Source of the DNA: Arcobacter ellisii
GTDB lineage: Bacteria; Campylobacterota; Campylobacteria; Campylobacterales; Arcobacteraceae
Length of the DNA stretch: 64,000 nucleotides
Reading direction: 5' to 3'
NCBI RefSeq assembly: GCF_003544915.1
Contig: NZ_CP032097.1
Location: forward strand, 1,674,001-1,738,000
The notes below the pieces were generated by a model. The model was not told where the DNA came from. It saw nothing but the letters and a program-made list of their open reading frames with translations, and made no database searches. Each line of letters begins with the position of its first letter. The stretch's first letter is position 1. The position numbers and the translations under genes were made by a program. Positions 28,585 through 37,560 of this stretch are shown here, piece after piece.

Positions 28585-30186
28585 TTAAGAGCTAAAACTC
28601 TTAATGGCTTTTAATAAATATTTTGGGTTATGAATTGAATCATAAACAGGTTTTACCTCTTTATTAGTTTTAAATAATCCATAAACTGCCATTTGTGCAG
28701 TTCTAACTGAATATTCAACTGTAAAAACACAATCATCTTCAACTTCTGTAAATTGCCCTAAGAAAGCAAAATTAGTTGCATTTGAAGGTATAACTTTTGG
28801 TCTATCACCTAAACTTCTTGGCATAAACAAACTATCTATAAAAGGCATAGAAACTGGAATACAATTTATTTTTCCTTCTTTTATAATTGGAGTCATAATA
28901 TCTTGAATATTTAGATGATAAAAAAGTTCTTCTAAAATCTCTTTTCCATTACAATCAGACATTTTTTTCTTAATAAAATTACCCTCTTTATCAGGATACA
29001 AACCATATCCCCAAAATATTTTTACATCTTTTGACTGATTTGGAAAGTGTGGTTGTCTTGCAATTACAATTGACATCATCCAATTTGAATCAATCATAGT
29101 TACTAAACCTCCTGTTCCATCTACATTTCCTGAAAAGTTTTCCATATAATCATGAAAAGTGCTATCTTTTAGTGTTGCTGTAAAGGAATACCATTTTTGT
29201 AAATCAATATGGTCACAAAAAACTGAAGGATTACCAAAAGAGGAGTCTTTTTTTGCTATATTTTCCCAAAGTTTCCAAGAAGCTGAACTTGACTTATCTT
29301 TTAAAGTTGGTGCTTTTGTCCAACTTCCTTGGTCCGAACTATCAGTTATTGAACCATTTGTTATAAAAATAAAAGAGTCATCATCTAACTCTATTTTTTC
29401 TTTTTGATTATCTCTTAATATATGTAAAGTTGTTGCACTTTTTTTCTCTTCTTCTATAAAAAAATCAATATCAACAACTTGTGTATTCATTTCAAAATTT
29501 ACACCTAAATTAATTAAATATCTTTTGATTGGCAAAATAACAGAGTGGTATTGATTATATTTTGTTCTCATTATTCCACCTAGTCTATTTAAACCATCAA
29601 CTAAATGAATAAATCTTTTCATATATCTTCTGCACTCTATTAAACTACTATATTTTTGAAAAGCAAATGTTGTTGACCAAATATACCAAAAATTTGTTTT
29701 GAAAAAATCAGCACCAAACCACTCTTCGATTTTTAAAGTGTCCAACATAGATTCAGGAGTAAAAAGAAGTTTTAATAAATCTGCTTGGTCAACTAAAGAT
29801 AATCCATAACTTGATACATCAATTTTTTGACCTTTTCTTAACAACCTTGCTTGTTCATTAGAAACAAATCTTTTATTAAACTCAAAAGTTTCATCTTTAA
29901 CTGAAATATTTGGGTTATCATACGAAGGAATATTTGAAAGTAAATCCCAATAACAATTATAATGCTCTTCATGCATTCTTCCACCACGAATCACAAAACC
30001 GTTCTCTTCATCCCCTGCTCCATCACAAGCACCACCTGAAATATCACTCTGTTCTAAAATAAAAATATTATTAGGTTTAATATTTGCATCTTTTATAAGA
30101 TAAACTGCACTTGCAAGAGAAGATATTCCACTTCCTACTAAATAAACTTTTGTATTTATTGTACTTATCTTTTTTCCCCTACCCAT
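28585..30186 (-). CDS. ohyA: Oleate hydratase (MCRA family)
   Basis: 533 aa. FAD-dependent hydration of cis-9 unsaturated fatty acids to 10-hydroxy acids. Seen: Rossmann start VYLVGSGISSLASAVYLI, the family loop RGGRMHEEHYNCYWDLL with the catalytic Glu, FQKYSSLIECRRYMKRF, and the closing FAFLGQFTEVEDDCVFTVEY. Usually links to detoxification of host unsaturated fatty acids. No neighbours in fatty-acid metabolism; a likely acquired gene, by inference. Confidence 0.95.
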   Translation of the reverse strand: MGRGKKISTINTKVYLVGSGISSLASAVYLIKDANIKPNNIFILEQSDISGGACDGAGDEENGFVIRGGRMHEEHYNCYWDLLSNIPSYDNPNISVKDETFEFNKRFVSNEQARLLRKGQKIDVSSYGLSLVDQADLLKLLFTPESMLDTLKIEEWFGADFFKTNFWYIWSTTFAFQKYSSLIECRRYMKRFIHLVDGLNRLGGIMRTKYNQYHSVILPIKRYLINLGVNFEMNTQVVDIDFFIEEEKKSATTLHILRDNQKEKIELDDDSFIFITNGSITDSSDQGSWTKAPTLKDKSSSASWKLWENIAKKDSSFGNPSVFCDHIDLQKWYSFTATLKDSTFHDYMENFSGNVDGTGGLVTMIDSNWMMSIVIARQPHFPNQSKDVKIFWGYGLYPDKEGNFIKKKMSDCNGKEILEELFYHLNIQDIMTPIIKEGKINCIPVSMPFIDSLFMPRSLGDRPKVIPSNATNFAFLGQFTEVEDDCVFTVEYSVRTAQMAVYGLFKTNKEVKPVYDSIHNPKYLLKAIKSFSS

Positions 30187-30252
30187 AATATTTTCCTTTA
30201 GATAGAATTTTTATTTCTTTAATAGGTCATTATACTTATTTTTTGACCATAA

Positions 30253-30287
30253 AAAAAGGCAAGAAACAAAATGTTCCTTGCCTTTTT
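30253..30287 (-). terminator. dapD terminator
   Basis: Stem AAAAAGGCAAG / CTTGCCTTTTT around a ~13-base loop, followed by T-run on the minus strand, 20 bases after the dapD stop. Confidence 0.85.
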
Positions 30288-30306
30288 AAAAATATAAAAT
30301 AAAAGA

Positions 30307-31494
30307 TTAGTGTAAATCAGCGTTTAACTTAACTTCTCTTGTACTTCTCATAGCAATAGTTTGACCAGTGCTTGAGTTAACTCTAAAGTGAACTCCATTT
30401 ACTCCAATAAAATCACTACCTTTCATAACATTAGTAATAGTTTTACCTGGGTTAATCTCTTTTAATTGCTCAACAGCTTTATCAGATAATGCGATTTTAG
30501 TTCCAGGAAGAATTGTAACCCCCGCATCTAAAATACAACCATCACCAATAGTTGTTCCTGTACAAGAGTTTGCTCCTAAAAGTGTGTTTTCTCCAATAGT
30601 AACAGGTACACCATCAGTTCCAGATAAAACTCCTAAAATTGAAGCTCCTCCTCCAACATCTGAACCAGCTCCAACAACAGCACTTGAAGAGATTCTTCCT
30701 TCAACCATAACTGAACCTAAAGTTCCAGCATTGAAGTTAATATAAGCAGCACCTGGCATAACTGTAGTTCCAGCAGCTAATTGTGCTCCCATTCTAACTT
30801 TTGAAGACTCTAAAATTCTTGTATTATCAGCAGGGATTATGTGTTGTAAGAATCTTGGGAATTTATCAACAAAATCAATATTTGGATATTTTCCTGAAAG
30901 TTTTAATACAATCTCATTTGCTCTTAACCAATCTAATTCAATTGGTTGATTTCCAATCCAAGCGCAGTTGTGTAATTTTCCAAATGCACCATTTAAGTTA
31001 AGACTTCTTAATGCTGCTTTTCCAGTTGAAAGTGCATAAAGTTTTAAATATACAGCTTCTGTACTTTCAGGTGCTACATCTTCAAAAATAAATACAACTC
31101 TATAATCATCAGCACTTAATCCTGAATCTATTGGAAGTGAAGCTAAAGTTGAAACAACTTGAACATTTTTATGTGCATCACCTTTTGCTTCTGGAATAAA
31201 TGGTCTAAAAGCTTCAATACAAGAAGTTAAAAATTCATCTGAAATTTTGCATACTAATTCTGATTTTGATGTATCAACATCAACTCCAGCAACTTTTAAA
31301 GCATTTAAAAATACTGCTGCACTTCCAAAATTTTCATTCCAATTTATTACAGGGAAAGTTGCTTGAAGTATTTTATCTTTATTTATTTGTCCTCTATCAA
31401 CCTTTGCAATACCAAATCCAATTGGATTTTTGTACCAAGATTGTGATTGAATATCATCTACTAATTGTTTAAATTCATCTTTTGTATAAGCCAT
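30307..31494 (-). CDS. dapD: Tetrahydrodipicolinate N-succinyltransferase, long form
   Basis: 395 aa, much longer than the ~274 aa of E. coli and typical of Campylobacterota. Transfers succinyl from succinyl-CoA to tetrahydrodipicolinate in lysine and meso-DAP synthesis. Left-handed beta-helix hexapeptides at about residues 235-345 (VRMGAQLAAGTTVMPGAAYI, MVEGRISSSAVVGAGSDVGG), with GENTLLGANSCTGTTIGDGC. Single gene with its own terminator. Confidence 0.95.
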   Translation of the reverse strand: MAYTKDEFKQLVDDIQSQSWYKNPIGFGIAKVDRGQINKDKILQATFPVINWNENFGSAAVFLNALKVAGVDVDTSKSELVCKISDEFLTSCIEAFRPFIPEAKGDAHKNVQVVSTLASLPIDSGLSADDYRVVFIFEDVAPESTEAVYLKLYALSTGKAALRSLNLNGAFGKLHNCAWIGNQPIELDWLRANEIVLKLSGKYPNIDFVDKFPRFLQHIIPADNTRILESSKVRMGAQLAAGTTVMPGAAYINFNAGTLGSVMVEGRISSSAVVGAGSDVGGGASILGVLSGTDGVPVTIGENTLLGANSCTGTTIGDGCILDAGVTILPGTKIALSDKAVEQLKEINPGKTITNVMKGSDFIGVNGVHFRVNSSTGQTIAMRSTREVKLNADLH

Positions 31495-31552
31495 TAGTTC
31501 TCCTATTAATTTTTGCCGTATTTTACAATAAAGTTGACTAATTTTAGGTTAA

Positions 31553-33400
31553 TTAATAAATTGTATCCATATCAATAATGGCATTTGCTGTTTGAACTGA
31601 GTGTAAAGCTTGAAGTAATGCTTTAATATTTGAGGAACGTAAAAGTATCTCATATCTATATTTATTTGACATTTTAAAAATAGGACTTTGACCAAATCCA
31701 ACGACTTCAATATCTTTATTTTCTTTGAAAAGTTTTACATAAAAATCCATTTCATCTTTAACTTTAAGTCCATTAGAATGGGAAAATATAATTTTTGCAA
31801 GTTTTAAAAATGGTGGATAAAAATCTTTTCTAAATTCAAGTTCTTCTTCTAAAAACTCTAAATAATTTGACTCATTTAAGTAGTGATTAAAAAATTCTTG
31901 ATTTTTTGTTTGAATTATAACTTCACCTTCTCCACTTCTTCCACTTCGTCCTGCTATTTGAATAAGTAATGAGAGAGCTTTTTCCCTTGCTTTATATGAA
32001 TTCATATTTAAAACAGAATCAATTCCTAAAACAACAGCAAGTTTTACATTGTGATAATCATGCCCTTTTGAAAGCATTTGAGTTCCAACAAGGATATCTA
32101 TTTTTCCATCATTAAAATCATTTAAAACTGTTTTTAATTGATTATCAGTTTTTATCTCATCTCTATCAAATCTTTTAATAGTTTTAGCAGGAAATATTAG
32201 TTTTAACTCCTCTTCAATTTGAGCAGTTCCAACTCTTAAATTATGAATAATTCCACTATTACAAGAGGGGCAAGAATCAGGAATTTTTTGAGTATATCCA
32301 CAATAGTGGCATTTTAAAGCCAAATCATTTTTATGTAAACTCATAGAAACAGAACAAAATGGACACTCAACAGATTTTCCACAAGTTGTACAAATCTGAT
32401 ATTTAAAATTTGCCCTTGTTGGTAAAAATACAATTACTTGATTATTACTTTTTAGAGTTTTATCTATTTTGTCTATAATTTTTGGAGATAAATTTGCATC
32501 ACTATCTTCAAAACTATATAGTTTTTTTGTTTTGTGATAAGTCTCATCAAGTCTAAAAAATGGAATTTTATGAAAAGAGCTTGTTGATACAGTAGCACTT
32601 CCAAGTATAAGTTGTAACTCAAACTTTTTTGCTATATAAATTGCTAAATCTTTTGTGTGAAATCTTGGTTTTGAATCACTTTTATATGAGTCATCATTCT
32701 CTTCATCAACTACAATTACTCCAAGGTTTGAATAAGGTAAAAAAAGTGCAGATCTAGCACCTGCTATTAGTTTTATACTTCCTTCTTGTAAACCTTTTAA
32801 AATCTCTACTTTCTTTTTTTTAGTAATTTTTGAGTGCCAAATAGCTACACTTTTCCCAAAAACTTTTTCTAATCTTTTTTGCATTTGAGGAGTCAAAGAA
32901 ATTTCAGGCATCAATAAAACAGCTTGTTCATCTAAATTTAGATGTTCTTCAATACTTTTTATATAAATCTCTGTTTTTCCTGCACCTGTATTTGCAAATA
33001 AAAGTGCTTGTTTTTTCTCTTTTAAAAACTCTTTTGCTTTTTCTTGTAAAGGAGATAAAACTATTTTACTGTCAAATTTTTCTTCTATTTCAATTTTGTT
33101 TATATTTTTATCAAAAGCGTTATAAACACTTAAAGCTTCACCAAGTGAACAAACATAATATTGAGAAACAAAAGATGAAATTTGAAGCATTTTTTCATCA
33201 TAAAATTCATTTGTGATTTCATTTATATCACTACATTTAAAAGTTGGTTCTTCAACTTCCTTTATGATTACAGCTTCATCTAAAACCTTTCGTTGTCTTA
33301 GTTTTATTAAAACCTTTGTTCCAATTTCAATTTTATTTTCACTTTGATATGTTAAATTATTTAAAGGTGACCTTAAAATTGCAACTTCATAAAAATACAC
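31553..33400 (-). CDS. priA: Primosomal protein N' (replication restart helicase PriA)
   Basis: 615 aa, GTG start. Short DNA-binding N-terminus, Walker A LLFANTGAGKTEIY, helicase II box VVDEENDDSYK, a zinc-binding insert (CTTCGKSVECPFC, LKCHYCGY, CPSCNSG) and motifs V-VI with IQIAGRSGRSGEGEV. PriA reloads DnaB at collapsed forks. Odd: box II reads DEEN where PriA normally has DEEH. The start overlaps the upstream pilin-like stop by one base (TAGTG). Confidence 0.93.
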   Translation of the reverse strand: MYFYEVAILRSPLNNLTYQSENKIEIGTKVLIKLRQRKVLDEAVIIKEVEEPTFKCSDINEITNEFYDEKMLQISSFVSQYYVCSLGEALSVYNAFDKNINKIEIEEKFDSKIVLSPLQEKAKEFLKEKKQALLFANTGAGKTEIYIKSIEEHLNLDEQAVLLMPEISLTPQMQKRLEKVFGKSVAIWHSKITKKKKVEILKGLQEGSIKLIAGARSALFLPYSNLGVIVVDEENDDSYKSDSKPRFHTKDLAIYIAKKFELQLILGSATVSTSSFHKIPFFRLDETYHKTKKLYSFEDSDANLSPKIIDKIDKTLKSNNQVIVFLPTRANFKYQICTTCGKSVECPFCSVSMSLHKNDLALKCHYCGYTQKIPDSCPSCNSGIIHNLRVGTAQIEEELKLIFPAKTIKRFDRDEIKTDNQLKTVLNDFNDGKIDILVGTQMLSKGHDYHNVKLAVVLGIDSVLNMNSYKAREKALSLLIQIAGRSGRSGEGEVIIQTKNQEFFNHYLNESNYLEFLEEELEFRKDFYPPFLKLAKIIFSHSNGLKVKDEMDFYVKLFKENKDIEVVGFGQSPIFKMSNKYRYEILLRSSNIKALLQALHSVQTANAIIDMDTIY

Positions 33401-33828
33401 TATTCTACCTCTTTACAAATATTCTCTTCACTTTTACAAACAAAATTCCCATTTTCAAGAGCAAATAAAACAGAACTTGAAGGTAAATAAAAACTATAAC
33501 TTTTAGATGAAAGTTTTGCCCAATTTCCAAGCTTTTTTTCATTTGAATTTGTTGAAATTATTGGAAATTCTATAACTTTTGAAAAAAGTTCTTCATTTTT
33601 TTTATCTATTGATGCTTCATCTAAAGAGAGTAATTCATCAGAATTTGATAAAAGTACATTTTTACTTTTTTGTTTAGTTATTCCTACTTGAATTAAAGAA
33701 AATTGAGATTTTAAAGTTGAAAGATAAGTTTTATCATTTATTTGTGTAAATTTTGGAATAGCAAAAGAGCCTATTATAGCTATAAGTACTATTGCTATAA
33801 TAATCTCTAATAAAGAAAAACTTTTAAT
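33400..33828 (-). CDS. Prepilin-like protein (type IV pilin / pseudopilin), ATT start
   Basis: About 142 aa, with no ATG, GTG or TTG in its N-terminal region. The frame is open from the upstream stop; ATT at 33828-33826 lies eight bases after AAGG and gives M-KSFSLLEIIIAIVLIAII. This is the class III prepilin leader: a short basic end, cleavage before Phe, Glu at position +5 and a hydrophobic helix. The residue before the cut is Ser rather than Gly. A soluble head with Cys near the C-terminus (FVCKSEENICKEVE) follows. Likely processed by PilD for a secretion or DNA-uptake pseudopilus. Coupled to priA by TAGTG. Confidence 0.8.
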   Translation of the reverse strand: MKSFSLLEIIIAIVLIAIIGSFAIPKFTQINDKTYLSTLKSQFSLIQVGITKQKSKNVLLSNSDELLSLDEASIDKKNEELFSKVIEFPIISTNSNEKKLGNWAKLSSKSYSFYLPSSSVLFALENGNFVCKSEENICKEVE

Positions 33829-33830
33829 TT

Positions 33831-34040
33831 TTAAAACCTTGCTAGTTTATTGGTAATCTCTTCAACATCTTTTTTAAAAAGATGATATTCTTGAGATAAA
33901 TGAAGATAAGCAATCAACAAATCTTTTGTATCGTTGTTTTTACTTAAATCCAAATATTTACTTAATTCTTTGTATATATTATCATTAACATTTACAGTAT
34001 AAGCCATATTGTTTATATGAAAAGTAACTTCTCTATTCAC
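33831..34040 (-). CDS. Small conserved-looking protein (ZapA-like pattern)
   Basis: 69 aa, GTG start overlapping the upstream gene by eight bases. MNREVTFHINNMAYTVNV followed by a helical remainder resembles the short beta-hairpin plus helix start of ZapA-type division proteins, but it is much shorter, and I call only the pattern. Translationally linked to the 66-aa coiled coil before it and the pilin-like gene after it. Confidence 0.6.
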   Translation of the reverse strand: MNREVTFHINNMAYTVNVNDNIYKELSKYLDLSKNNDTKDLLIAYLHLSQEYHLFKKDVEEITNKLARF

Positions 34041-34233
34041 CCTTTTGTGCCTTTATTAATGTCAATGTACTGTCAATTCTTAAAAACATATCTTGATTAT
34101 TTCGCACTAATTCATCATTTTCATTTTTTAGATTTTCTAATTCTTGAATCAATGCTTGATTTTCAAGTTTTATCTTATCATAGTCGTGAATTAATTTATC
34201 AATTTTACTATTTAATGTTTCTATTATTTCCAT
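34033..34233 (-). CDS. Small coiled-coil protein
   Basis: 66 aa, almost entirely heptad helix (IDKLIHDYDKIKLENQALI and on), resembling ZapB-like coiled coils in length and composition. First gene of a four-gene minus-strand operon with the 69-aa protein, the prepilin-like protein and priA. Function not assigned. Confidence 0.6.
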   Translation of the reverse strand: MEIIETLNSKIDKLIHDYDKIKLENQALIQELENLKNENDELVRNNQDMFLRIDSTLTLIKAQKGE

Positions 34234-34283
34234 AATAAGATTTTATCCAAAATTTCTTATTATTTTAGTTTAAAAAATTGTTA

Positions 34284-34697
34284 TTAAACCTTTTTTTTCT
34301 CATTTATAAATATTTTTGCAACTTCATATAACATAGCAACTGATTTTCCCCATTGAGAATAGTCATTTACATCATCTAAATCTATACCAAAACTTTGTGA
34401 TATCTTTTCCATCAATATTTGTTCATTTATATTAAAACTGTGGTCAATATGAATTAAAATCATTAGTTCTAAAATTACTATTCTTTTACTTTTTTCTGAT
34501 TTAAAATCATTTAATATTTTATCTAAACTAAAAGTTTGCATATCAAAAGAATCCAAATTTTCAATTCCCATTTCTGTGCAATATTCAGAAATAATCTCTT
34601 CTTCTCTCTCTCCAAATTTATTATCAATTCTTGCTAAATAGTGAGCTAATTGCAAAAATGAAAACTTCTCTTTTGATTCTAATTTCATTAATAACAT
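34284..34697 (-). CDS. TerB-like (tellurite-resistance fold) protein
   Basis: 137 aa, helical. LAHYLARIDNKFGEREEEII and IDHSFNINEQILMEKISQSF carry the acidic DxxFxxxE pairs characteristic of TerB-like domains, which bind metal ions. No other ter genes nearby. Cytoplasmic; function unknown. Confidence 0.7.
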   Translation of the reverse strand: MLLMKLESKEKFSFLQLAHYLARIDNKFGEREEEIISEYCTEMGIENLDSFDMQTFSLDKILNDFKSEKSKRIVILELMILIHIDHSFNINEQILMEKISQSFGIDLDDVNDYSQWGKSVAMLYEVAKIFINEKKKV

Positions 34698-34779
34698 TTA
34701 TAAATTTCCTAAATTATATATATCTTGATATTATAATAAAAATAAGTTAACAATCTATAAATAATATTTTTCTGTTAAA

Positions 34780-36084
34780 TCATACAATACAATTTTTTCC
34801 TAGTTTTTTTGCCTGATATAAAGCATCATCTGCTCTTGATATCAAGTTATCAATAGTTTCATCACCCTTTTGATAACTTGAAACTCCAACACTTATAGTA
34901 AAATTAAACTCTTTATCTTTATTATATTCATCAATTTTATCAATAATTTTTAAAGCAACAGTTTTTGCTTGTTCAATTTGTGTATTTGGTAATAAAATAA
35001 TAAATTCATCTCCTCCAAATCTTACAATCAAATCATTTTCTCTTATAGAATTTTTAGCAATTTCCACTAACTGTTTTATTACTAAATCCCCTATTTCATG
35101 ACCAAAAGTATCATTGATTTTTTTAAAATCATCTAAATCCAATATAAGTAAAGCAAGATTTTTATTCTCTCTTTTTACTATTTTCAAATATTGTTCTGAA
35201 AAAGTATAAAGATATCTTCTATTATATACACCTGTCAAAGCATCAGTATTTGCAAGACTTTCATGATAAGCTCGTTTTGTCTCTTCGATAATTAATTTTT
35301 TAGTTCTGTTATCTAACTCTTCTAGCATTTTTTTAAAGTTTGAACTTAAACTATCAATTTCAAAAATACCACATGGTTCAAGCTCTAAAGGAGTATCTTT
35401 TTTACCATAAACTTTTGTAAATGCAACTATTTTAGACAAAGGTTTATTGATTTTATAAACAAAATTTTTAGCATTAAAAGATATATAAAAAAAAGATAAT
35501 AGATAAAAAATCAATATTCCCGTAATCAATACATACTCTAAATTTTTACAATATTCAATTAAAGTATTTATCTCTTTTAATATATTTTTTTCATCTACTA
35601 TACAAACTAAATAAAAAGAAGAATTTGATATTTTTTTTGGGAAAAGTAAATAATTTTTGTTTTCTAAAACTATTTTATCAATTCTTTTTTCATCTATAAT
35701 ATCTTTAAAATAGTAATTTATTTTATAATTACTATTTTTTAAAATATTATCTTGTTCATTGATTTTCAATAGTTTTTTTATCTCTTCATCTACAAATTCA
35801 ATTTTCCCTTTCTCATCGAAAATTAATATTTTGCCATCATAAGGAAAAGTTTTAGAAGAGAGATACTCTAAAAATTGTTCAGTTTTTATTTTTGTTTGAT
35901 TATTTACCATCAAAGCAACAAAAGTTTCGAGGTTATTTAAAATTAGTTCTTTACTTTTATTTACAACATTTTTATTAACAATAAAATAAAAAGATATTAA
36001 AAACAAACCAATAAAAAGGATAGATATAAAAGATGTTTTTAAATATTTTCTATATAGTAATCTTTCCAATGTTATTTTTTTCAT
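34780..36084 (-). CDS. Membrane-bound diguanylate cyclase (GGDEF)
   Basis: 434 aa. TM1 at ~14-34, a periplasmic sensor of ~145 residues, TM2 at ~185-208, a HAMP-like linker with KINKPLSKIVAF, then a GGDEF domain (DALTGVYNRRYL, DLDDFKKINDTFGHEIGD, active site RFGGDEFIILLP). No RxxD inhibitory site appears at the usual position. Makes c-di-GMP in response to an unknown extracytoplasmic signal. AAAGGAG precedes the ATG. Confidence 0.92.
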   Translation of the reverse strand: MKKITLERLLYRKYLKTSFISILFIGLFLISFYFIVNKNVVNKSKELILNNLETFVALMVNNQTKIKTEQFLEYLSSKTFPYDGKILIFDEKGKIEFVDEEIKKLLKINEQDNILKNSNYKINYYFKDIIDEKRIDKIVLENKNYLLFPKKISNSSFYLVCIVDEKNILKEINTLIEYCKNLEYVLITGILIFYLLSFFYISFNAKNFVYKINKPLSKIVAFTKVYGKKDTPLELEPCGIFEIDSLSSNFKKMLEELDNRTKKLIIEETKRAYHESLANTDALTGVYNRRYLYTFSEQYLKIVKRENKNLALLILDLDDFKKINDTFGHEIGDLVIKQLVEIAKNSIRENDLIVRFGGDEFIILLPNTQIEQAKTVALKIIDKIDEYNKDKEFNFTISVGVSSYQKGDETIDNLISRADDALYQAKKLGKNCIV

Positions 36085-36176
36085 GTGACTCCTTTATGAT
36101 AGACACAATAAAAAAATAATATCATAAATTTATTAGAAAATAGTACTATTTTGATATTATTAATAAAAAATAATTT

Positions 36177-36518
36177 CTAGTCCATTTCTAAACTCATCAG
36201 ATACATATCTTCGCCATCAATTACTTTGATATTTACACTTTCACATTTTGGACAGCAAAACTCATGTTTTTCTAAAGTTGATTGGGTATTACAATCAAAA
36301 CATTCAATAACTATTTTTTGATGATTTATTATAAACTGTGCATCATGACAGACTGTTTGTTCTTTAAAAGTATCAAAAGCAGTTTGAAGTAAATCAGGCT
36401 CAACTCCACTTAAAACTCCAATTTTAACAACTACTTTTGTAACTTTTTTTGCTTCATTTGCCCTTGCGTGTTCTTCACAGCTTTCCAATAATGATTGAAC
36501 TACACTATACTCATGCAT
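36177..36518 (-). CDS. hypA: Hydrogenase nickel chaperone HypA
   Basis: 113 aa. MHEYSVV start with the nickel-binding His2, SLLESCEEHARANEAKKVTK, and a zinc site formed by CFDCN and CCPKC. Delivers nickel to [NiFe] hydrogenase with HypB. Last gene of the hyp operon, separated from hypE by 43 bases that hold a two-state hairpin around its Shine-Dalgarno. Confidence 0.96.
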   Translation of the reverse strand: MHEYSVVQSLLESCEEHARANEAKKVTKVVVKIGVLSGVEPDLLQTAFDTFKEQTVCHDAQFIINHQKIVIECFDCNTQSTLEKHEFCCPKCESVNIKVIDGEDMYLMSLEMD

Positions 36519-36527
36519 AAAATTTCT

Positions 36528-36559
36528 CCTTTAAAAATGTTCCATTTATTAAAGGAACC
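36528..36559 (-). ncRNA. Two-state leader hairpin before hypA (copy 1)
   Basis: On the minus strand GGTTCCTTT-AAT-AAATGGAAC followed by ATTTTTAAAGGA. GTTCC..TTT pairs with AAA.GGAAC; alternatively TCCTTTAA pairs with the TTAAAGGA that includes the hypA Shine-Dalgarno. A near-identical copy lies before the gene starting at 60080. No known RNA class recognised. Confidence 0.6.
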
Positions 36560-36561
36560 AA

Positions 36562-37560
36562 TTAACAAATCCTTGGAAGAAGTTCACCAGTTGGTGTATC
36601 TAAAAATCTTTTTGTTCCCCAAGAACTATTTAAAATAACTTTTTGTGGATATTGAGAAGTAACTTTTCCAATAATACAAGCATTTGAAGCCTCTTCAAAT
36701 TTATGTAAAACTTCTATTGCATGTGCTGCATCATTTTTAGGAATTGCAAGTACAAATGTTCCCTCATTTGCTAAATTTGTAGCTTCAAAACCTAACATTT
36801 CACAAATTCCTTTTACCTCATCACTAACTGGAATATTCTCTTCTTCTATTTCTATACAAATATTTGATTGTTTTGCCCATTCATTTAACACTGCACTAAC
36901 TCCACCTCTTGTGGCATCTCTAAGAGCTGTTATTTTAATCCCTGAGTCAATTAAAGCTTTTACTTGAGGATATAAAGAGTTACAATCACTTTTTAAATTT
37001 GAGTGCATATCCATACCCTCACGTGCAGTGAATATTGTAGCTCCATGAGCTCCTATATCTCTGCTTACAAGTATTAAGTCATCTTGTGTAATATTGTTTG
37101 AGCTTATTCCACTATAAAGTATCTCTCCAATACCAGTAGTATTTATGAAGATTTTATCAACTGCACCACGTGGTACTACCTTTGTATCTCCACTTACAAT
37201 AATCGCGTCATTTTTTGCTAACTCTTCTTTCATTGAGTTTACTATGATTTCAAGTTGTTCAACTTCAAACCCCTCTTCAATAATAACTGAACAAGTAAGA
37301 TATTTTGGCTTTGCTCCCATCATAGCTAAGTCATTGCAAGTTCCACAAATGGAAAGTTTTCCTATATTTGCTCCATTAAAAAAAAGTGGACTAACTGTAA
37401 AACTATCTGTACTAAAAGCAAGTTTTCCATTTTCTATAACTGCTGCATCTTCACTTTTTTCTAATATCTCATTTTTAAAAGCATTGTAAAATACTTTAGT
37501 TATAAGTTCATTGTTTTCAGCTCCACCATTTCCATGCGCTAGTGTTATTGTTTTTGTCAT
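36562..37560 (-). CDS. hypE: Carbamoyl dehydratase HypE
   Basis: 332 aa. ATP-dependent dehydration of the carbamoyl on its C-terminal Cys to cyanide for the [NiFe] Fe(CN)2CO group. Seen: LAHGNGGAENNELI start, SGDTKVVPRGAVDKIFI, RDATRGGVSAVLNEW, and the terminal motif PRIC carrying the acceptor Cys. Starts directly after the stop of the NTP-PPase (TAAATG). Confidence 0.96.
   Translation of the reverse strand: MTKTITLAHGNGGAENNELITKVFYNAFKNEILEKSEDAAVIENGKLAFSTDSFTVSPLFFNGANIGKLSICGTCNDLAMMGAKPKYLTCSVIIEEGFEVEQLEIIVNSMKEELAKNDAIIVSGDTKVVPRGAVDKIFINTTGIGEILYSGISSNNITQDDLILVSRDIGAHGATIFTAREGMDMHSNLKSDCNSLYPQVKALIDSGIKITALRDATRGGVSAVLNEWAKQSNICIEIEEENIPVSDEVKGICEMLGFEATNLANEGTFVLAIPKNDAAHAIEVLHKFEEASNACIIGKVTSQYPQKVILNSSWGTKRFLDTPTGELLPRIC

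Noticed and set aside
28574-28592. Hairpin AGCTCTT/AAGAGCT as ohyA terminator
   Set aside because: It spans the stop codon and has no T-run after it on the minus strand; too weak to call.
30253-30287. Possible third copy of the GTTCC hairpin
   Set aside because: It shares only ATGTTCC with the element; stem and T-run make it the dapD terminator.
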